40,239 nt of DNA from CAYPUG01 sp964413905 (GCA_964413905.1 CAYPUG010000010.1:1-40239), one strand, 5' to 3'. Positions 1 through 8,151 are shown, counted from the stretch's first letter. Translations and numbers: made by a program. Notes: generated from the sequence alone by a model not told the origin.

Positions 1-484
1 AGGTCACCGTGGGCTTGTCCCCCATGTACAGACGGGCCCGACTCTTGCCAAAGGAGAATGCCTGGTTCCCTGCACCTTGGGCTTGGCGCATCAGGAAAAA
101 CAGGAAGAGTACAATGAGCACCAAGGGTACTACTGTGCCCAACAGGGGCGCCCAATTTTGCCAACGGCTTGTGGGCATCACTTCTACATTAAGGTGGGCA
201 ATCGTTTCCTGGGGAACACCCAAGTTGCGCAACGTTTCCGGAACGGAAACATCGGGCTCATGCGGCACCGACACGGTTTTGCCACTTTTAAGATCGACCA
301 GCCATGTGTTTTCCTTGACCCGTATCCGGGTCACCTGATCTTCTTCTACCAGATGAGCGAATTCCGTGACACTGATGCGTTGTGGTGCCGGTTTTGTTCC
401 ACCTAATGCTGTGTATACAACTGCACCGATGAGTACAAAAATCAGCAAGTAAATCCACCCGTTTCGCGTTGTTCTTCCACTCAT
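1..484 (-). CDS. ftsH: ATP-dependent zinc metalloprotease FtsH, N-terminal part (runs off the window)
   Basis: Reading the minus strand from ATG at 484 gives about 161 residues that match the FtsH N-terminus. A short basic start (MSGRTTRNGW) leads into a first membrane helix (IYLLIFVLIGAVVYTAL). A small extracytoplasmic domain follows, and then a second helix (PLLGTVVPLVLIVLFLFFLM) that runs into the family hallmark RQAQGAGNQAFSFGKSRARL just before the AAA+ domain. The AAA+ and HExxH protease domains lie beyond base 1. FtsH is a membrane-anchored hexamer that unfolds and degrades membrane and short-lived cytosolic proteins. A GAAAGGATAAC stretch upstream of the ATG can serve as ribosome binding site. 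Identification is firm from the juxtamembrane motif. Only the start of the gene is visible. Confidence 0.93.
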   Translation of the reverse strand, partial: MSGRTTRNGWIYLLIFVLIGAVVYTALGGTKPAPQRISVTEFAHLVEEDQVTRIRVKENTWLVDLKSGKTVSVPHEPDVSVPETLRNLGVPQETIAHLNVEVMPTSRWQNWAPLLGTVVPLVLIVLFLFFLMRQAQGAGNQAFSFGKSRARLYMGDKPTVT

Positions 485-881
485 CGCTAAAACGTGTTAT
501 CCTTTCTGACCTCTCGGCTGATTGACGGATATTTCCGTTTTATGTGACTCGCTCTAAAGAAAATGTAAGGACTCGTGAGATTTTCTTCCTAAACCTGCGC
601 ACGTCCATGACGTGTTACGAGCATGCACGTCCGCCTATATATACGTGCTTAATGCACCAAAAAGTCCTCATGCAACAGGTTCTTCGTAAAAGAAGTGTAG
701 CACATGTGTGGGATGCTGGTCAACTGCCTTCTATCGCGGCAGGGCTTTTCAGGAATTTTACGCTCAGGGGCAGACGGGTAGACCAACGCATAGCCTTGGC
801 CTACCCGTCTGTCTTCCAAGCGGACATATTAATTGCCGATATTACATCTTCCCGCGTTAGGCGTTAGAACGTCGAAAAGCT
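485..881. other. Intergenic region between ftsH and hutI
   Basis: This stretch of about 400 bases has no convincing gene. An open frame at 544-867 lacks a ribosome binding site and overlaps a repeat, so it is not called. The ftsH side is AT-rich and holds small palindromes (ACGGA/TCCGT near 523-537, GTGC/GCAC near 649-657) and a TATATA run near 640 that could belong to an ftsH promoter, though no clear -35/-10 pair was found. The hutI side is occupied by the inverted-repeat element at 741-883. Confidence 0.6.
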
Positions 882-883
882 CT
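741..883. repeat. Intergenic element with terminal inverted repeats, copy 1
   Basis: The element starts with AGGGCTTTTCA at 741-751 and ends with a degenerate inverted copy (TCGAAAAGCTCT, 872-883) that touches the hutI stop codon. The first 41 bases match the second copy at 20003 at roughly three of four positions. Near the far end both share CTTCCCG(C/T)GTTAG. Inside is a perfect 11-bp hairpin, 771-781 with 801-811 (CAGACGGGTAG / CTACCCGTCTG). No protein is encoded. It resembles a small non-autonomous element or a structured 3' region. Confidence 0.6.
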
Positions 884-2231
884 ATATTTCGGCCATCATT
901 TGCTCCTTTATGAGACGACCCTGATCTACAACGATTCGGCCTTTTTTGATGACGGTGTGCACCAGGTTCACGCCGTACTGGTACGCGAGGTGTCGGTAGT
1001 CGGCCACATCCAGAATAACCATATCCCCTTGTTTTCCCACCTCCAGAGAACCAACGTATCGGTCCATGCCAATAGCATACGCGGCGTTAATGGTGGAGGC
1101 GTTCAAAGCTTCGGCCGGGGTAAGGCCCATGTATCGGGTGGCAATGGCCATCATCATGGGCATGGATTCGCACCAAGATGTGCCGGGGTTGATGTCTGTG
1201 GCGATGGCCAGGATCCCCCCCATGTCGATGATCTCTCGGCCTTTGGTGTAGCCGGTCTCTGCCAAACCAAAGGGGGTGCCGGGCAATCCGACCGCGGCCG
1301 TGTTTGATTGGGCCAACACACGCAGGTGTTCCAAGGGGGTGCTGACCAAGTGATCGACACTGATCGCCCCCATCTCCACGGCTACGGGGACCGCGCCTAA
1401 TGAGGGCTCAAATTCGTCCACATGGACTTTAAGCGCCATACCGTGGGCCTTGGCTGCTTCCAATAATCGTTTCGTCTGTTCCAGATTGTACGCGCCTCGC
1501 TCACAGAAGACGTCGAAGAAGCGAGCCATAGGGCGGTAACCTGTGTATGTGAGATTTCCCTCTTCGTCTTTTTCTTCTACCCGATATTGGAGGTTCGCGA
1601 CGATGGGAATCATATGGTTGATGAGAAAGTCCACATATGCATCCACGTTGTCGTGATACTCCGGCGGGATGGCGTGTGCACCGAGGAAGGTGGGCACCAA
1701 GTCGATGGGGTGTGATTCATCCAATACCCGGATGGCATCCAGCATCTTCAGTTCGGTCTCTTCATCCAACCCGTAACCGCTCTTGGCCTCCGCGGTGGTG
1801 GTGCCGTGCAAAAGCATACGATTTAAGCGTTCTCGCGTTTCTTGGACCAATGTGTCCAATGATGCTGCGCGTGTATCTCGCACGGTGCGCAGAATACCCC
1901 CCCCAGCCTGGAAGATCTCCAAGTAGGTGGCCCCCTTAAGTCGCATCTCAAATTCGTGGACGCGGTCTCCAGCCCACACCACGTGGGTGTGGGGGTCTAC
2001 CAGGCCCGGGATAACAGCGTGTCCGTGGGCGTCGATGATGTGGTCGGCGCGGGTGATTTGTTCCCGTACTTCGGCTGTTGTTCCCACTGCGATGATCTGC
2101 CCGTTGCGGACTGCAACGGCTCCATCCAGGATAATGCCCACGTCATCCATGGCCGGCCCACGCTTGGGGCCACCGCCGCTTGCACAAGTGACGAGTTCCG
2201 TTGCGTGTTCTATAAGCAAATCGACGTGCAT
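882..2231 (-). CDS. hutI: Imidazolonepropionase (histidine degradation)
   Basis: HutI hydrolyses 4-imidazolone-5-propanoate to N-formimino-L-glutamate, the third step of histidine breakdown, in the cytosol. The 449-residue product has the usual family length and amidohydrolase layout. The metal-binding HTH lies at residues 81-83 (DPHTHVVWAG). It also has EAKSGYGLD, FLGAHAIPPEYH, a second metal-ligand region VHVDEF, the DHL histidine and the catalytic-region aspartate in ATDINPGTSW. The ATG follows a strong GGAGGAG site. A membrane-anchored protein gene (2245-2913) lies 13 bases upstream on the same strand, so the two are probably co-transcribed. No hutH, hutU or hutG gene is in the window, so the rest of the pathway must be elsewhere. 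Identification is firm. Confidence 0.95.
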   Translation of the reverse strand: MHVDLLIEHATELVTCASGGGPKRGPAMDDVGIILDGAVAVRNGQIIAVGTTAEVREQITRADHIIDAHGHAVIPGLVDPHTHVVWAGDRVHEFEMRLKGATYLEIFQAGGGILRTVRDTRAASLDTLVQETRERLNRMLLHGTTTAEAKSGYGLDEETELKMLDAIRVLDESHPIDLVPTFLGAHAIPPEYHDNVDAYVDFLINHMIPIVANLQYRVEEKDEEGNLTYTGYRPMARFFDVFCERGAYNLEQTKRLLEAAKAHGMALKVHVDEFEPSLGAVPVAVEMGAISVDHLVSTPLEHLRVLAQSNTAAVGLPGTPFGLAETGYTKGREIIDMGGILAIATDINPGTSWCESMPMMMAIATRYMGLTPAEALNASTINAAYAIGMDRYVGSLEVGKQGDMVILDVADYRHLAYQYGVNLVHTVIKKGRIVVDQGRLIKEQMMAEI

Positions 2232-2244
2232 TGGTCTCTCCTCC

Positions 2245-2913
2245 TCAGCGGTTGTATTGCCAATTTACGTAATGACAATGGGATGTTTCATACCCACTGT
2301 TGGGTAATAAGTGAAGAATTTCCACCCGTGGGCTCAGAGGATTTCCTCCTTCATCTACAATGCCGATGACTACCCGTTGAGGGTGGGGGGATAAGCGAAA
2401 TATGTAATATCCCTTCCGGCCCCTGTTATTTGCGCTCTGTGTTGTGTGTATTTCCCCGTTACTTTCCACGCGGACAATGACGCCTGCCAGTGGGTTCCCC
2501 TGCGCATCCTGAATGTGCCCGATAATGGCATCTCCCTTACAGGCATTATCATGGCGTGGTTGTTGCTGCAAAGTGTAGGGGTAACGGGCGATCGCGGTGC
2601 TTGTCGCCCCCGGTGTGGGGGTCGGAAGCGCTTGCGGTGTGGGCGGTGGAGGTGGTGGGGTAGGGGTCGGCCCTCGGCGTTGGGTGTGCACTTGGAGAGT
2701 GGGGGTGAAGGTAGGCCCAGGCGGCGCTACTGGCGGTGTGCCGGGATTTCCCCCCAATAAGGTGTTGATGAATCCTTCCAGGTCGGCTACTTTGGGGGCG
2801 GCAATGTTCGTGGCGGTTCGGGCACGTTGATAATGTTCGTGGGCGAGGTACACGCCCGTTGCCAGGATGGCTAAGATCAGGAAGGCCGTCACACTGGTGA
2901 TCACGTCTCGCAT
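2245..2913 (-). CDS. Membrane-anchored protein with Pro/Thr linker and carboxypeptidase-regulatory-like beta domain
   Basis: Function is not recognised. The start chosen is the ATG at 2913, preceded by GGGAAAGGAAC; a longer frame to 2949 would run into the tRNA promoter on the other strand. The 222-residue product has an N-terminal membrane helix (VTAFLILAILATGVYLA, about residues 6-22). A low-complexity linker rich in Pro and Thr follows (about 55-115). The C-terminal domain has the pattern of a carboxypeptidase-regulatory or CNA-B-type fold: IIGHIQDAQGNPLAGVIVRV, then a tyrosine-rich strand. It carries two cysteines (NACKGD and SHCHYV) that could form a disulfide outside the cell. It probably displays a small beta domain on the cell surface. 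It lies directly upstream of hutI, but no functional link is evident. Confidence 0.7.
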   Translation of the reverse strand: MRDVITSVTAFLILAILATGVYLAHEHYQRARTATNIAAPKVADLEGFINTLLGGNPGTPPVAPPGPTFTPTLQVHTQRRGPTPTPPPPPPTPQALPTPTPGATSTAIARYPYTLQQQPRHDNACKGDAIIGHIQDAQGNPLAGVIVRVESNGEIHTTQSANNRGRKGYYIFRLSPHPQRVVIGIVDEGGNPLSPRVEILHLLPNSGYETSHCHYVNWQYNR

Positions 2914-2934
2914 AAACGTTGTTCCTTTCCCTAT

Positions 2935-2963
2935 TTGACGGTTCCGCACCTCTTGATTATAAT
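2935..2963 (+). promoter_or_regulatory. Sigma-70 promoter of the tRNA-Val gene
   Basis: TTGACG (2935-2940) and TATAAT (2958-2963) are separated by exactly 17 bases. This is close to the vegetative consensus, and the tRNA begins 13 bases after the -10 box. The start site would be about 2970. Confidence 0.88.
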
Positions 2964-2976
2964 GCTCTTGTCTTCA

Positions 2977-3053
2977 GGGCGAGTAGCTCAGCCGGTTAGA
3001 GCGCCGCGCTCACATCGCGGAGGTCAGGGGTTCGAGTCCCTTCTCGCCCACCA
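2977..3053 (+). tRNA. tRNA-Val (anticodon CAC)
   Basis: A 77-base cloverleaf can be drawn. The acceptor stem is GGGCGAG/CTCGCCC. The D arm is GCTC...GAGC. The anticodon stem is CCGCG/CGCGG around the loop CTCACAT, so the anticodon is CAC, which reads GUG valine codons. The T arm is AGGGG-TTCGAGT-CCCTT. Discriminator A and CCA are both encoded at 3050-3053. It has its own promoter and terminator and is a single-gene unit. Confidence 0.97.
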
Positions 3054-3055
3054 GG

Positions 3056-3087
3056 AACCCGCGGGAATACCCCGCGGGTTTTCTTGT
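3056..3087 (+). terminator. Intrinsic terminator after tRNA-Val
   Basis: A perfect 10-bp stem (AACCCGCGGG 3056-3065 with CCCGCGGGTT 3071-3080) and a 5-base loop are followed by TTTTCTT. It sits three bases after the tRNA CCA end. Confidence 0.9.
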
Positions 3088-3105
3088 ATCTTCCGGGGAT
3101 GTGCT

Positions 3106-3774
3106 ATGTGTACACATGACGCGTGTTTCCGCCTTTCGCTGGTGGTGTGGGGAATGTGGTGGTTGGACATGTTACTCGCATCCCTCGTATCGGTGACAAC
3201 CTTGCGCACTCATGGAACGTTGTGGTGGGGTGTTCGCTGGGCGTGGCGAATAGGGGTGTGGAGTTGGGCAACCTTCCACATCCCTACGGTCCGTGAACGG
3301 CTTTTTCTGTCCCCACCTGAATCTCCCCACGGGATCGTGGTAGCGCTTTTGCTGACCCTGGCATATGTGGGCATCACCCTCATCGCTTGGTTTTTGTCCC
3401 AACCTCGTCCACGGCTTGCCATCCTACCGGTTCCTGCCTCTTCCTACGCGTTTGTTCTTTTCGCTTTAGCCGATGCGTTCACACAACAGGCGGTGTATGC
3501 TTTAATTCGCGCGAGCGCGCCGAGCTCGCATATCGCCTGGTGGCTTATGTTTGGGGTCGGTGTTTCCCTGTGGCCCTTGGGGTGGGTGGCTCACCACCGA
3601 GGGCGTGCTTGGCCCCGTGAGACCGATATATGGGCCTGGTTGGGCATCGTAGGCGGCACCGGATTGGTCCTCTCCACCCAGTTCTTGGGCACCGCCGTTG
3701 TGTGGGAATGGGTTGTCCGCATGGCCACCCATGGCTCTGGGGACGTTCGGAAGCTTGCTCCCCCGGAGAAGTGA
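3106..3774 (+). CDS. Polytopic membrane protein of unknown function
   Basis: The family is not recognised. The frame is open far upstream through the tRNA, but the first sensible start after the tRNA terminator is the ATG at 3106, giving 222 residues. The Shine-Dalgarno is weak (CCGGGG), so the start is uncertain. The product is very hydrophobic and rich in Trp, with about five or six predicted membrane segments (for example VALLLTLAYVGITLIAWFL and IVGGTGLVLSTQFLGTAVVW). No catalytic motif is visible. It converges with the small gene at 3821-4114. Confidence 0.6.
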   Translation: MCTHDACFRLSLVVWGMWWLDMLLASLVSVTTLRTHGTLWWGVRWAWRIGVWSWATFHIPTVRERLFLSPPESPHGIVVALLLTLAYVGITLIAWFLSQPRPRLAILPVPASSYAFVLFALADAFTQQAVYALIRASAPSSHIAWWLMFGVGVSLWPLGWVAHHRGRAWPRETDIWAWLGIVGGTGLVLSTQFLGTAVVWEWVVRMATHGSGDVRKLAPPEK

Positions 3775-3820
3775 AATGCCCACGAACGCCGCTTGTGATG
3801 AAGAATGGCGAGTACGATGG

Positions 3821-4114
3821 TTACAGGACCACCAGGCGTGTTAGGATTAGGTTGACAATAATGAGCAAGGCAAACATTACCGCGGCCACGGTGAACATTT
3901 TGCGCAGGTCAAAGTAAACGTAGGCGTATTCCCTGACAAAATCAGAAGCGTTCAGACCGCGGTTACCACCTTTCAGAGTTCGCTTCTGAAGTGTTTGGGT
4001 AGCCGCCTCGGTCGAGGGCGTAGGAGCGACCTGCGTTACTGTTTGCGGTTGGGGGGCTCGGCCTGTTTGGGCCTTGCGTGTGCGACGACTCTTGCGGCTC
4101 TTCTTCTTGGCCAT
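3821..4114 (-). CDS. Small basic single-pass membrane protein
   Basis: The ATG at 4114 gives 97 residues. An AGGAGG lies 12 bases upstream, slightly far but the best site available; an in-frame extension to 4165 has no better signal. The N-terminus is strongly basic (MAKKKSRKSRRTRKAQTG). A Thr/Pro/Gln-rich linker follows, then a segment FVREYAYVYFDLRKM, and one C-terminal membrane helix (FTVAAVMFALLIIVNLIL). The arrangement suggests a cytosolic positively charged tail that may touch nucleic acid or ribosomes, with a C-terminal membrane anchor. No function is recognised. A copy of the intergenic repeat family (4245-4293) lies upstream in the same orientation. Confidence 0.65.
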   Translation of the reverse strand: MAKKKSRKSRRTRKAQTGRAPQPQTVTQVAPTPSTEAATQTLQKRTLKGGNRGLNASDFVREYAYVYFDLRKMFTVAAVMFALLIIVNLILTRLVVL

Positions 4115-4244
4115 GGATTTTTCATACCTCCTCGCGATAGGTATCCGTCCAATCGATTCGGGCATCCTCTAGAGCCCATATCCTTACCAAGGCCCTGTGA
4201 GATGCCTCGTCCTGAGTTACCAACTCAACTTTGCGCGTTTACGT

Positions 4245-4293
4245 CGGCAATTTCTGCTCCCCCAGTGCGTCAAGGTCCATAAAATGCGGTGAG
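4245..4293 (-). repeat. Dispersed intergenic repeat, copy C
   Basis: Read on the minus strand, CACCGCATTTTATGGACCTT, then GACGC and later AGCAGAAATT, aligns with the repeat at 20324-20360 (AGTAGAAATT at the same relative place) and at 32646-32682. Similarity is clear but imperfect, and the distal half of the repeat is not recognisable here. Confidence 0.45.
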
Positions 4294-4502
4294 CAGTCTA
4301 CCAACAATCAGCCCATATTTCGCTGATTTCGGACACGCGTTCCTGAGATTGCCGCTATCAAAACGGCGACACGGTGTTGCACGCCAAGACTTCCTCAGAA
4401 TTAGTGAAAGAAGTGATTAGCGCTTTGTCTGGAACATTATAGGATGCCTGGGGAAAGGGTACCAAACCGGTGTTTCTGTGATGCTCGTCCTGAGAGATGG
4501 CA

Positions 4503-4640
4503 GGTCATCCCCCTGAGTGAGTGCGAGGGGTAGGCGGAAGACACAGCTTTCGTCTACCCCTCCGGCCTTCTAGAAGGATGTTCACCGGTTCAACGGCCTG
4601 GACAGAGGAACACCACGACGCGTTCCACAGGGGGATGACC
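4503..4640. repeat. Element with 13-bp perfect inverted ends and an inner hairpin
   Basis: GGTCATCCCCCTG (4503-4515) is repeated perfectly inverted at 4628-4640. Inside is a 15-bp near-perfect hairpin, 4526-4540 with 4547-4561 (AGGGGTAGGCGGAAG / CTTTCGTCTACCCCT). The flanks carry a 10-base direct repeat with one mismatch (TGAGAGATGG 4491-4500, TGAGAGACGG 4651-4660). The plan (outer inverted ends, inner hairpin, 3' of a gene) is like the 741-883 element, but the end sequences differ. Confidence 0.5.
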
Positions 4641-4663
4641 CTGTGCACTCTGAGAGACGGGTT

Positions 4664-6286
4664 TTACGGATGCATTTGTTCCGGACGTGTGCCTAGGGTG
4701 ACCTTGATCTGCAACTGCTTTCCATCCCTGAGGATGGTCAGGGTGACCGTGTCGCCGGGAGCGTGTTGCAAGAGAAGGTTTTGCAGGGTTTCCATCCGAT
4801 CGACCTCCTGGTCGTCCAGAGCAATGATCACGTCACCTCCGACCAGAACTTGCTGGCCGTTGACCAGGATGGGCTTATAGCCTCCCTGAAGTCCGGCCTT
4901 GTCCGCGGGGCTGTTCGCGAAGACTTGCTCTACGAGTACCCCCTTCTGGTCTTCAGGAAGTCCCATGGCCCGGGCAATCTCCGGCGACATGGTGATGCCC
5001 CAAATCCCTAGCCAGGCTTTACCCGGCTCGTGCGGCCTCTGTGTCATGCGTGTCGATCGGGATCGGTCGCGCGCGGCCAAAGTGAGCGGAATGTCCACTT
5101 TCTTCCCATCGCGTAATACCGTTAATGTGATTGTTTGGCCGACCTGGGTGTAGCGGGCCAAGTACGTGACCAGATCGTCGAACGTGCGAATAGGGTGTTT
5201 ATCCACCGCGATAATAACATCGCCACCGGTGGGAACCTCCACTTCTTCGCCGTCGATCTCCACTCGGGCCCGTCGGTCACACCCGCGCAGCCCGGCCTTG
5301 TCCGCGGGGCTGCCAGGGATCACTTGGACGACCAGCGCGCCACGTTGTTGTTCATCGAACCCCATGGCCTTGGCAATGGCCGGCTGCAAGGTGATGCCCT
5401 TGATGCCGATCCACGGGTGTTCCGCGTAGCCCCTTTGAATGAGTTGGGGGACGACTTTCTTCACGATAATGGAAGGGATGGCAAATCCAATACCGGCGGA
5501 AGCACGCACGGGGGAAACAATTGCGGATGTGACCCCCATGACACGACCGTCAATGTCCACCAGCACACCGCCCGAGTTGCCCGGGTTGATCGCGGCATCG
5601 GTTTGAATGATGTCAGGAATCAGGTAGTGTCCTCCCAGTGCGCTTTCGTGTTCCGCGGGGAGTGTGCGCCCTAACGCGCTGACCACCCCCACCGTCATTG
5701 TTCCTTGGAGACCGAAGGGGTTGCCGATGGCGATGGCGATCTGCCCGACCTTCACCTTGGTGGAGTCGGTCAGGGTGACCGGATGCAGAAGGGAGTGCTT
5801 CACCTTCACTTGGATGACGGCCAAATCGCTATCAGGGTCTGTGCCGACCACATGGCCGGGCACTTCCGTACCGTCGTAAAAGATCACTCGGACCCGTGTC
5901 GCGTCTTCAACAACATGGTTGTTGGTGACGATATGCCCCTCTTCATCCCAGACAAATCCCGAACCGGTGCCGTGAATGAGAGGTTCTTCACCGAAAAACG
6001 GCGCAGTAGGTTCGACCTTTGTCACCTGGATGTGGACAACAGAAGGATTCACCCTTTCATATACCTGTTCCAAATGAGTTTGCAACCCGGTGGCCAAGTC
6101 GCCGGATGCTGATGTGGCCGCGTCGGATGGGGAAGACGTATTGGGCACCGATGTAGCCATCTTTGTAGGAGTGGGTGTTGTGTGTGTTTCGGGTTGAGAG
6201 GCCGCCACAGGAACACGCGGGACCGTACACGCAGAGAGAACAAAGGTCAGCACTAAAATCCATGTGATTAGATGTGCTCTCTTCAC
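4664..6286 (-). CDS. HtrA/DegP-family serine protease, lipoprotein, two PDZ domains
   Basis: This is a periplasmic-type quality-control protease anchored outside the membrane. The start is GTG at 6286, preceded by AAGGAGGAGGAG; a longer open frame to 6370 has no such site. From the GTG, the signal sequence VKRAHLITWILVLTFVLSAC ends in a lipobox (LSAC) with Cys20, so it is probably lipidated. A Thr/Pro linker follows. The trypsin-like domain has catalytic His124 (TNNHVV), Asp154 (DSDLAV) and Ser238 (GNSGG). The first PDZ domain (from about residue 300) carries an extended loop, and the second PDZ domain is C-terminal. Length is 540 residues. The two PDZ domains share a 'GGDVIIA' core and look like an internal duplication. 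No partner gene is adjacent. Family assignment is firm; DegP, DegQ or DegS role cannot be told. Confidence 0.93.
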   Translation of the reverse strand: MKRAHLITWILVLTFVLSACTVPRVPVAASQPETHTTPTPTKMATSVPNTSSPSDAATSASGDLATGLQTHLEQVYERVNPSVVHIQVTKVEPTAPFFGEEPLIHGTGSGFVWDEEGHIVTNNHVVEDATRVRVIFYDGTEVPGHVVGTDPDSDLAVIQVKVKHSLLHPVTLTDSTKVKVGQIAIAIGNPFGLQGTMTVGVVSALGRTLPAEHESALGGHYLIPDIIQTDAAINPGNSGGVLVDIDGRVMGVTSAIVSPVRASAGIGFAIPSIIVKKVVPQLIQRGYAEHPWIGIKGITLQPAIAKAMGFDEQQRGALVVQVIPGSPADKAGLRGCDRRARVEIDGEEVEVPTGGDVIIAVDKHPIRTFDDLVTYLARYTQVGQTITLTVLRDGKKVDIPLTLAARDRSRSTRMTQRPHEPGKAWLGIWGITMSPEIARAMGLPEDQKGVLVEQVFANSPADKAGLQGGYKPILVNGQQVLVGGDVIIALDDQEVDRMETLQNLLLQHAPGDTVTLTILRDGKQLQIKVTLGTRPEQMHP

Positions 6287-6683
6287 GGTTCTCCTCCTCC
6301 TTTTCGCGGGGTGAACACGAAGAATTCGCCGCACACTAAACGGCTCATCACCCCGACGGGGTTTTATCATTTTATACGGTTAAGGGTGGGCGAGGGTTTC
6401 GTCTTGTGGCGAATGATCCATGAGTGGGGAGCCCAAGACCACGGTTTCCGCTTTTTCGGCTCTCGGGCGTTTTCAGTCTCGAAAACTCGTGCTTGAGAGC
6501 GGCAGGAGCCCGTATGCCCTCGGCATATCGAGGAAGAACAGAAATCTCCCCGTGTGTACACGGAGTTTTGGCGCTCGATTAGAAAATGATCCAAAAGGAT
6601 CATAGACAGGGCCCGCGTGCGCCTTTTATGATGGAATACGGTTTGGAAAACCTAATATCCGGTGAGATGTGAGGAGGATAACG
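6287..6683. other. Intergenic region between htrA and glnA (divergent)
   Basis: It holds the control regions of both genes. Visible structure includes CCCC-GA-CGGGGTTTT near 6352-6364 and a long hairpin at 6460-6499 (CTCTC...GTTTTC loop GAAAAC...GAGAG). There are also short palindromes near 6515-6530 and 6550-6563, and the glnA promoter with an upstream palindrome (6586-6632). No open frame here has a ribosome binding site and none is called. Confidence 0.55.
6586..6632 (+). promoter_or_regulatory. glnA promoter with adjacent palindromic operator candidate
   Basis: TAGACA (6603-6608) and TATGAT (6627-6632) are spaced by 18 bases, about 50 bases upstream of the glnA start. Directly abutting the -35 box is the palindrome ATGATCC-AAAA-GGATCAT (6586-6603), in the position expected for an activator or repressor site. 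No regulator has been assigned to it. Confidence 0.55.
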
Positions 6684-8102
6684 ATGACAACTGCAGCCGA
6701 CGTCATTCAGTTGGCCAACGATTCCGGCGTGAAAATGGTGGACTTGCGCTTTACGGATTTGTTCGGTAAGTGGCAGCACTTCAGCATTCCGGCCCGAGCA
6801 TTAAGCGAAGAGTTGTTTGAAGAAGGTATCGGTTTCGATGGGTCGTCCATCCAGGGATTCCAATCCATTCAAGAGTCAGACATGCTCTTGGTGCCGGACC
6901 CGGCGACTGCGTTTGTCGATCCTTTCCTAGAGGTGCCCACCCTGGCGATCATCTGCAATATTTTCGATCCCATTACACGCCAGCCTTATTCTCGCGATCC
7001 CCGATACATCGCGCAGAAGGCCGAAGCGTACTTGCGCCAGACCGGCATCGCGGACACCAGTTACTGGGGGCCTGAGGCGGAGTTCTTTCTCTTCAACGAT
7101 GTGCGGTACCAGGTGGAGCCGTACATGTCCTTCTACGCGGTGGACAGCCAAGAGGGGTGGTGGAACAGTGGTAAGGAGTTGAAACCCAATCCGGGGGCGC
7201 AGATCCCGCCTAAGCGGGGCTATTTCCCGGTGCCCCCGGCAGATACCCTGCAAGACGTACGTAGTCGGATCGTCCTCGCCCTAGAAGCCGCGGGGGTGCA
7301 TGTGGAAGTCCATCACCACGAAGTGGCCAGCGCGGGTCAGGCGGAAATCGACATTCGCTTCTCCACCCTGACCCGGACCGCAGATAACATGATGATCTAC
7401 AAATATGTGGTCAAAAATATGGCGCGGCGATACGGTCTGACCGCGACCTTCATGCCTAAGCCCATGTTCGCGGATAACGGCAGTGGTATGCATACGCACG
7501 TCAGTTTGTGGAAGGGGGCGGTCAACGTGTTCTGGGATGAGGCCGGGTATGCCCAACTGTCGGACACGGCCCGTTATTTCATCGGCGGCTTGTTGCGACA
7601 TGCTGCGGCCGTCCTGGCGTTTGCGGCTCCTACGACCAATTCCTACCGGCGATTGGTGCCCGGATACGAAGCTCCTGTGAATCTGGCTTACTCTCAGCGC
7701 AACCGCTCTGCGGCCGTGCGCATTCCTATGTACTCCAAGAGCCCCAAGGCCAAGCGCATCGAGTTCCGTCCTCCTGATCCCAGCGCGAATCCCTACCTGA
7801 CTTTTGCGGCCATCCTCATGGCCGGGTTGGACGGCGTGCAGAACCAAATCGATCCCGGTGAGCCTATGGACAAAGACCTTTACGACTTACCGCCCGAGGA
7901 AGCAGCTCGTATTCCGCAAGTGCCCGGCTCCCTGGGAGAAGCGCTGGCCGCGTTGGAGGGGGATAGCGATTTCCTGCTAAAAGGGGACGTGTTCACGCCT
8001 GACGTGTTAGAAACTTGGATTGACTACAAGCGCGCCAATGAGGTGGATGCGGTTCGCTTGCGTCCCCACCCCATGGAGTTTGTGCTATACTATGATGTAT
8101 GA
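6684..8102 (+). CDS. glnA: Glutamine synthetase, type I (adenylylatable form)
   Basis: GlnA makes glutamine from glutamate, ammonia and ATP in the cytosol as a dodecamer. ATG at 6684 follows GAGGAGG; the frame is open 15 bases further but without a better site. The 472 residues match GSI throughout. They include GFDGSSIQGF near the N-terminus, the metal-binding EAEFFLF, the ammonia/glutamate-site region HHEVASAGQAEID, the ATP-site NGSGMHTHVSLW-type segment, the flexible loop NRSAAVRIP and KRIEFRPPDPSANPY. The adenylylation-site motif DLYDLPPEE is present, with Tyr400 at 7881-7883. glnE, which would modify this tyrosine, lies three genes downstream. A long hairpin (8152-8198) separates glnA from the kinase gene. 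Identification is firm. Confidence 0.97.
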   Translation: MTTAADVIQLANDSGVKMVDLRFTDLFGKWQHFSIPARALSEELFEEGIGFDGSSIQGFQSIQESDMLLVPDPATAFVDPFLEVPTLAIICNIFDPITRQPYSRDPRYIAQKAEAYLRQTGIADTSYWGPEAEFFLFNDVRYQVEPYMSFYAVDSQEGWWNSGKELKPNPGAQIPPKRGYFPVPPADTLQDVRSRIVLALEAAGVHVEVHHHEVASAGQAEIDIRFSTLTRTADNMMIYKYVVKNMARRYGLTATFMPKPMFADNGSGMHTHVSLWKGAVNVFWDEAGYAQLSDTARYFIGGLLRHAAAVLAFAAPTTNSYRRLVPGYEAPVNLAYSQRNRSAAVRIPMYSKSPKAKRIEFRPPDPSANPYLTFAAILMAGLDGVQNQIDPGEPMDKDLYDLPPEEAARIPQVPGSLGEALAALEGDSDFLLKGDVFTPDVLETWIDYKRANEVDAVRLRPHPMEFVLYYDV

Positions 8103-8151
8103 GTCAAAGAGATGCAATACATGAGGGTTTCTCTAAAAAGGAGAGGGACAA

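Larger units (their letters stand above)
4115..4663. other. Intergenic region with repeats between the small membrane protein and htrA
   Basis: About 550 bases without a supported gene. It contains a copy of the dispersed leader-like repeat (4245-4293, minus), a TATAAT on the minus strand at 4437-4442, a short hairpin near 4212-4228 (CTGAGTT/AACTCA) and the inverted-repeat element at 4503-4640, just downstream of the htrA stop. Confidence 0.55.

Noticed and set aside
544..867. Plus-strand open frame of 107 codons between ftsH and hutI
   Set aside because: No ribosome site, overlaps the inverted-repeat element at 741-883, and the product resembles no protein pattern.
2935..3105. Coding extension of the 3106-3774 frame through the tRNA
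   Set aside because: It would translate the tRNA-Val gene and its terminator; the open frame there is accidental.
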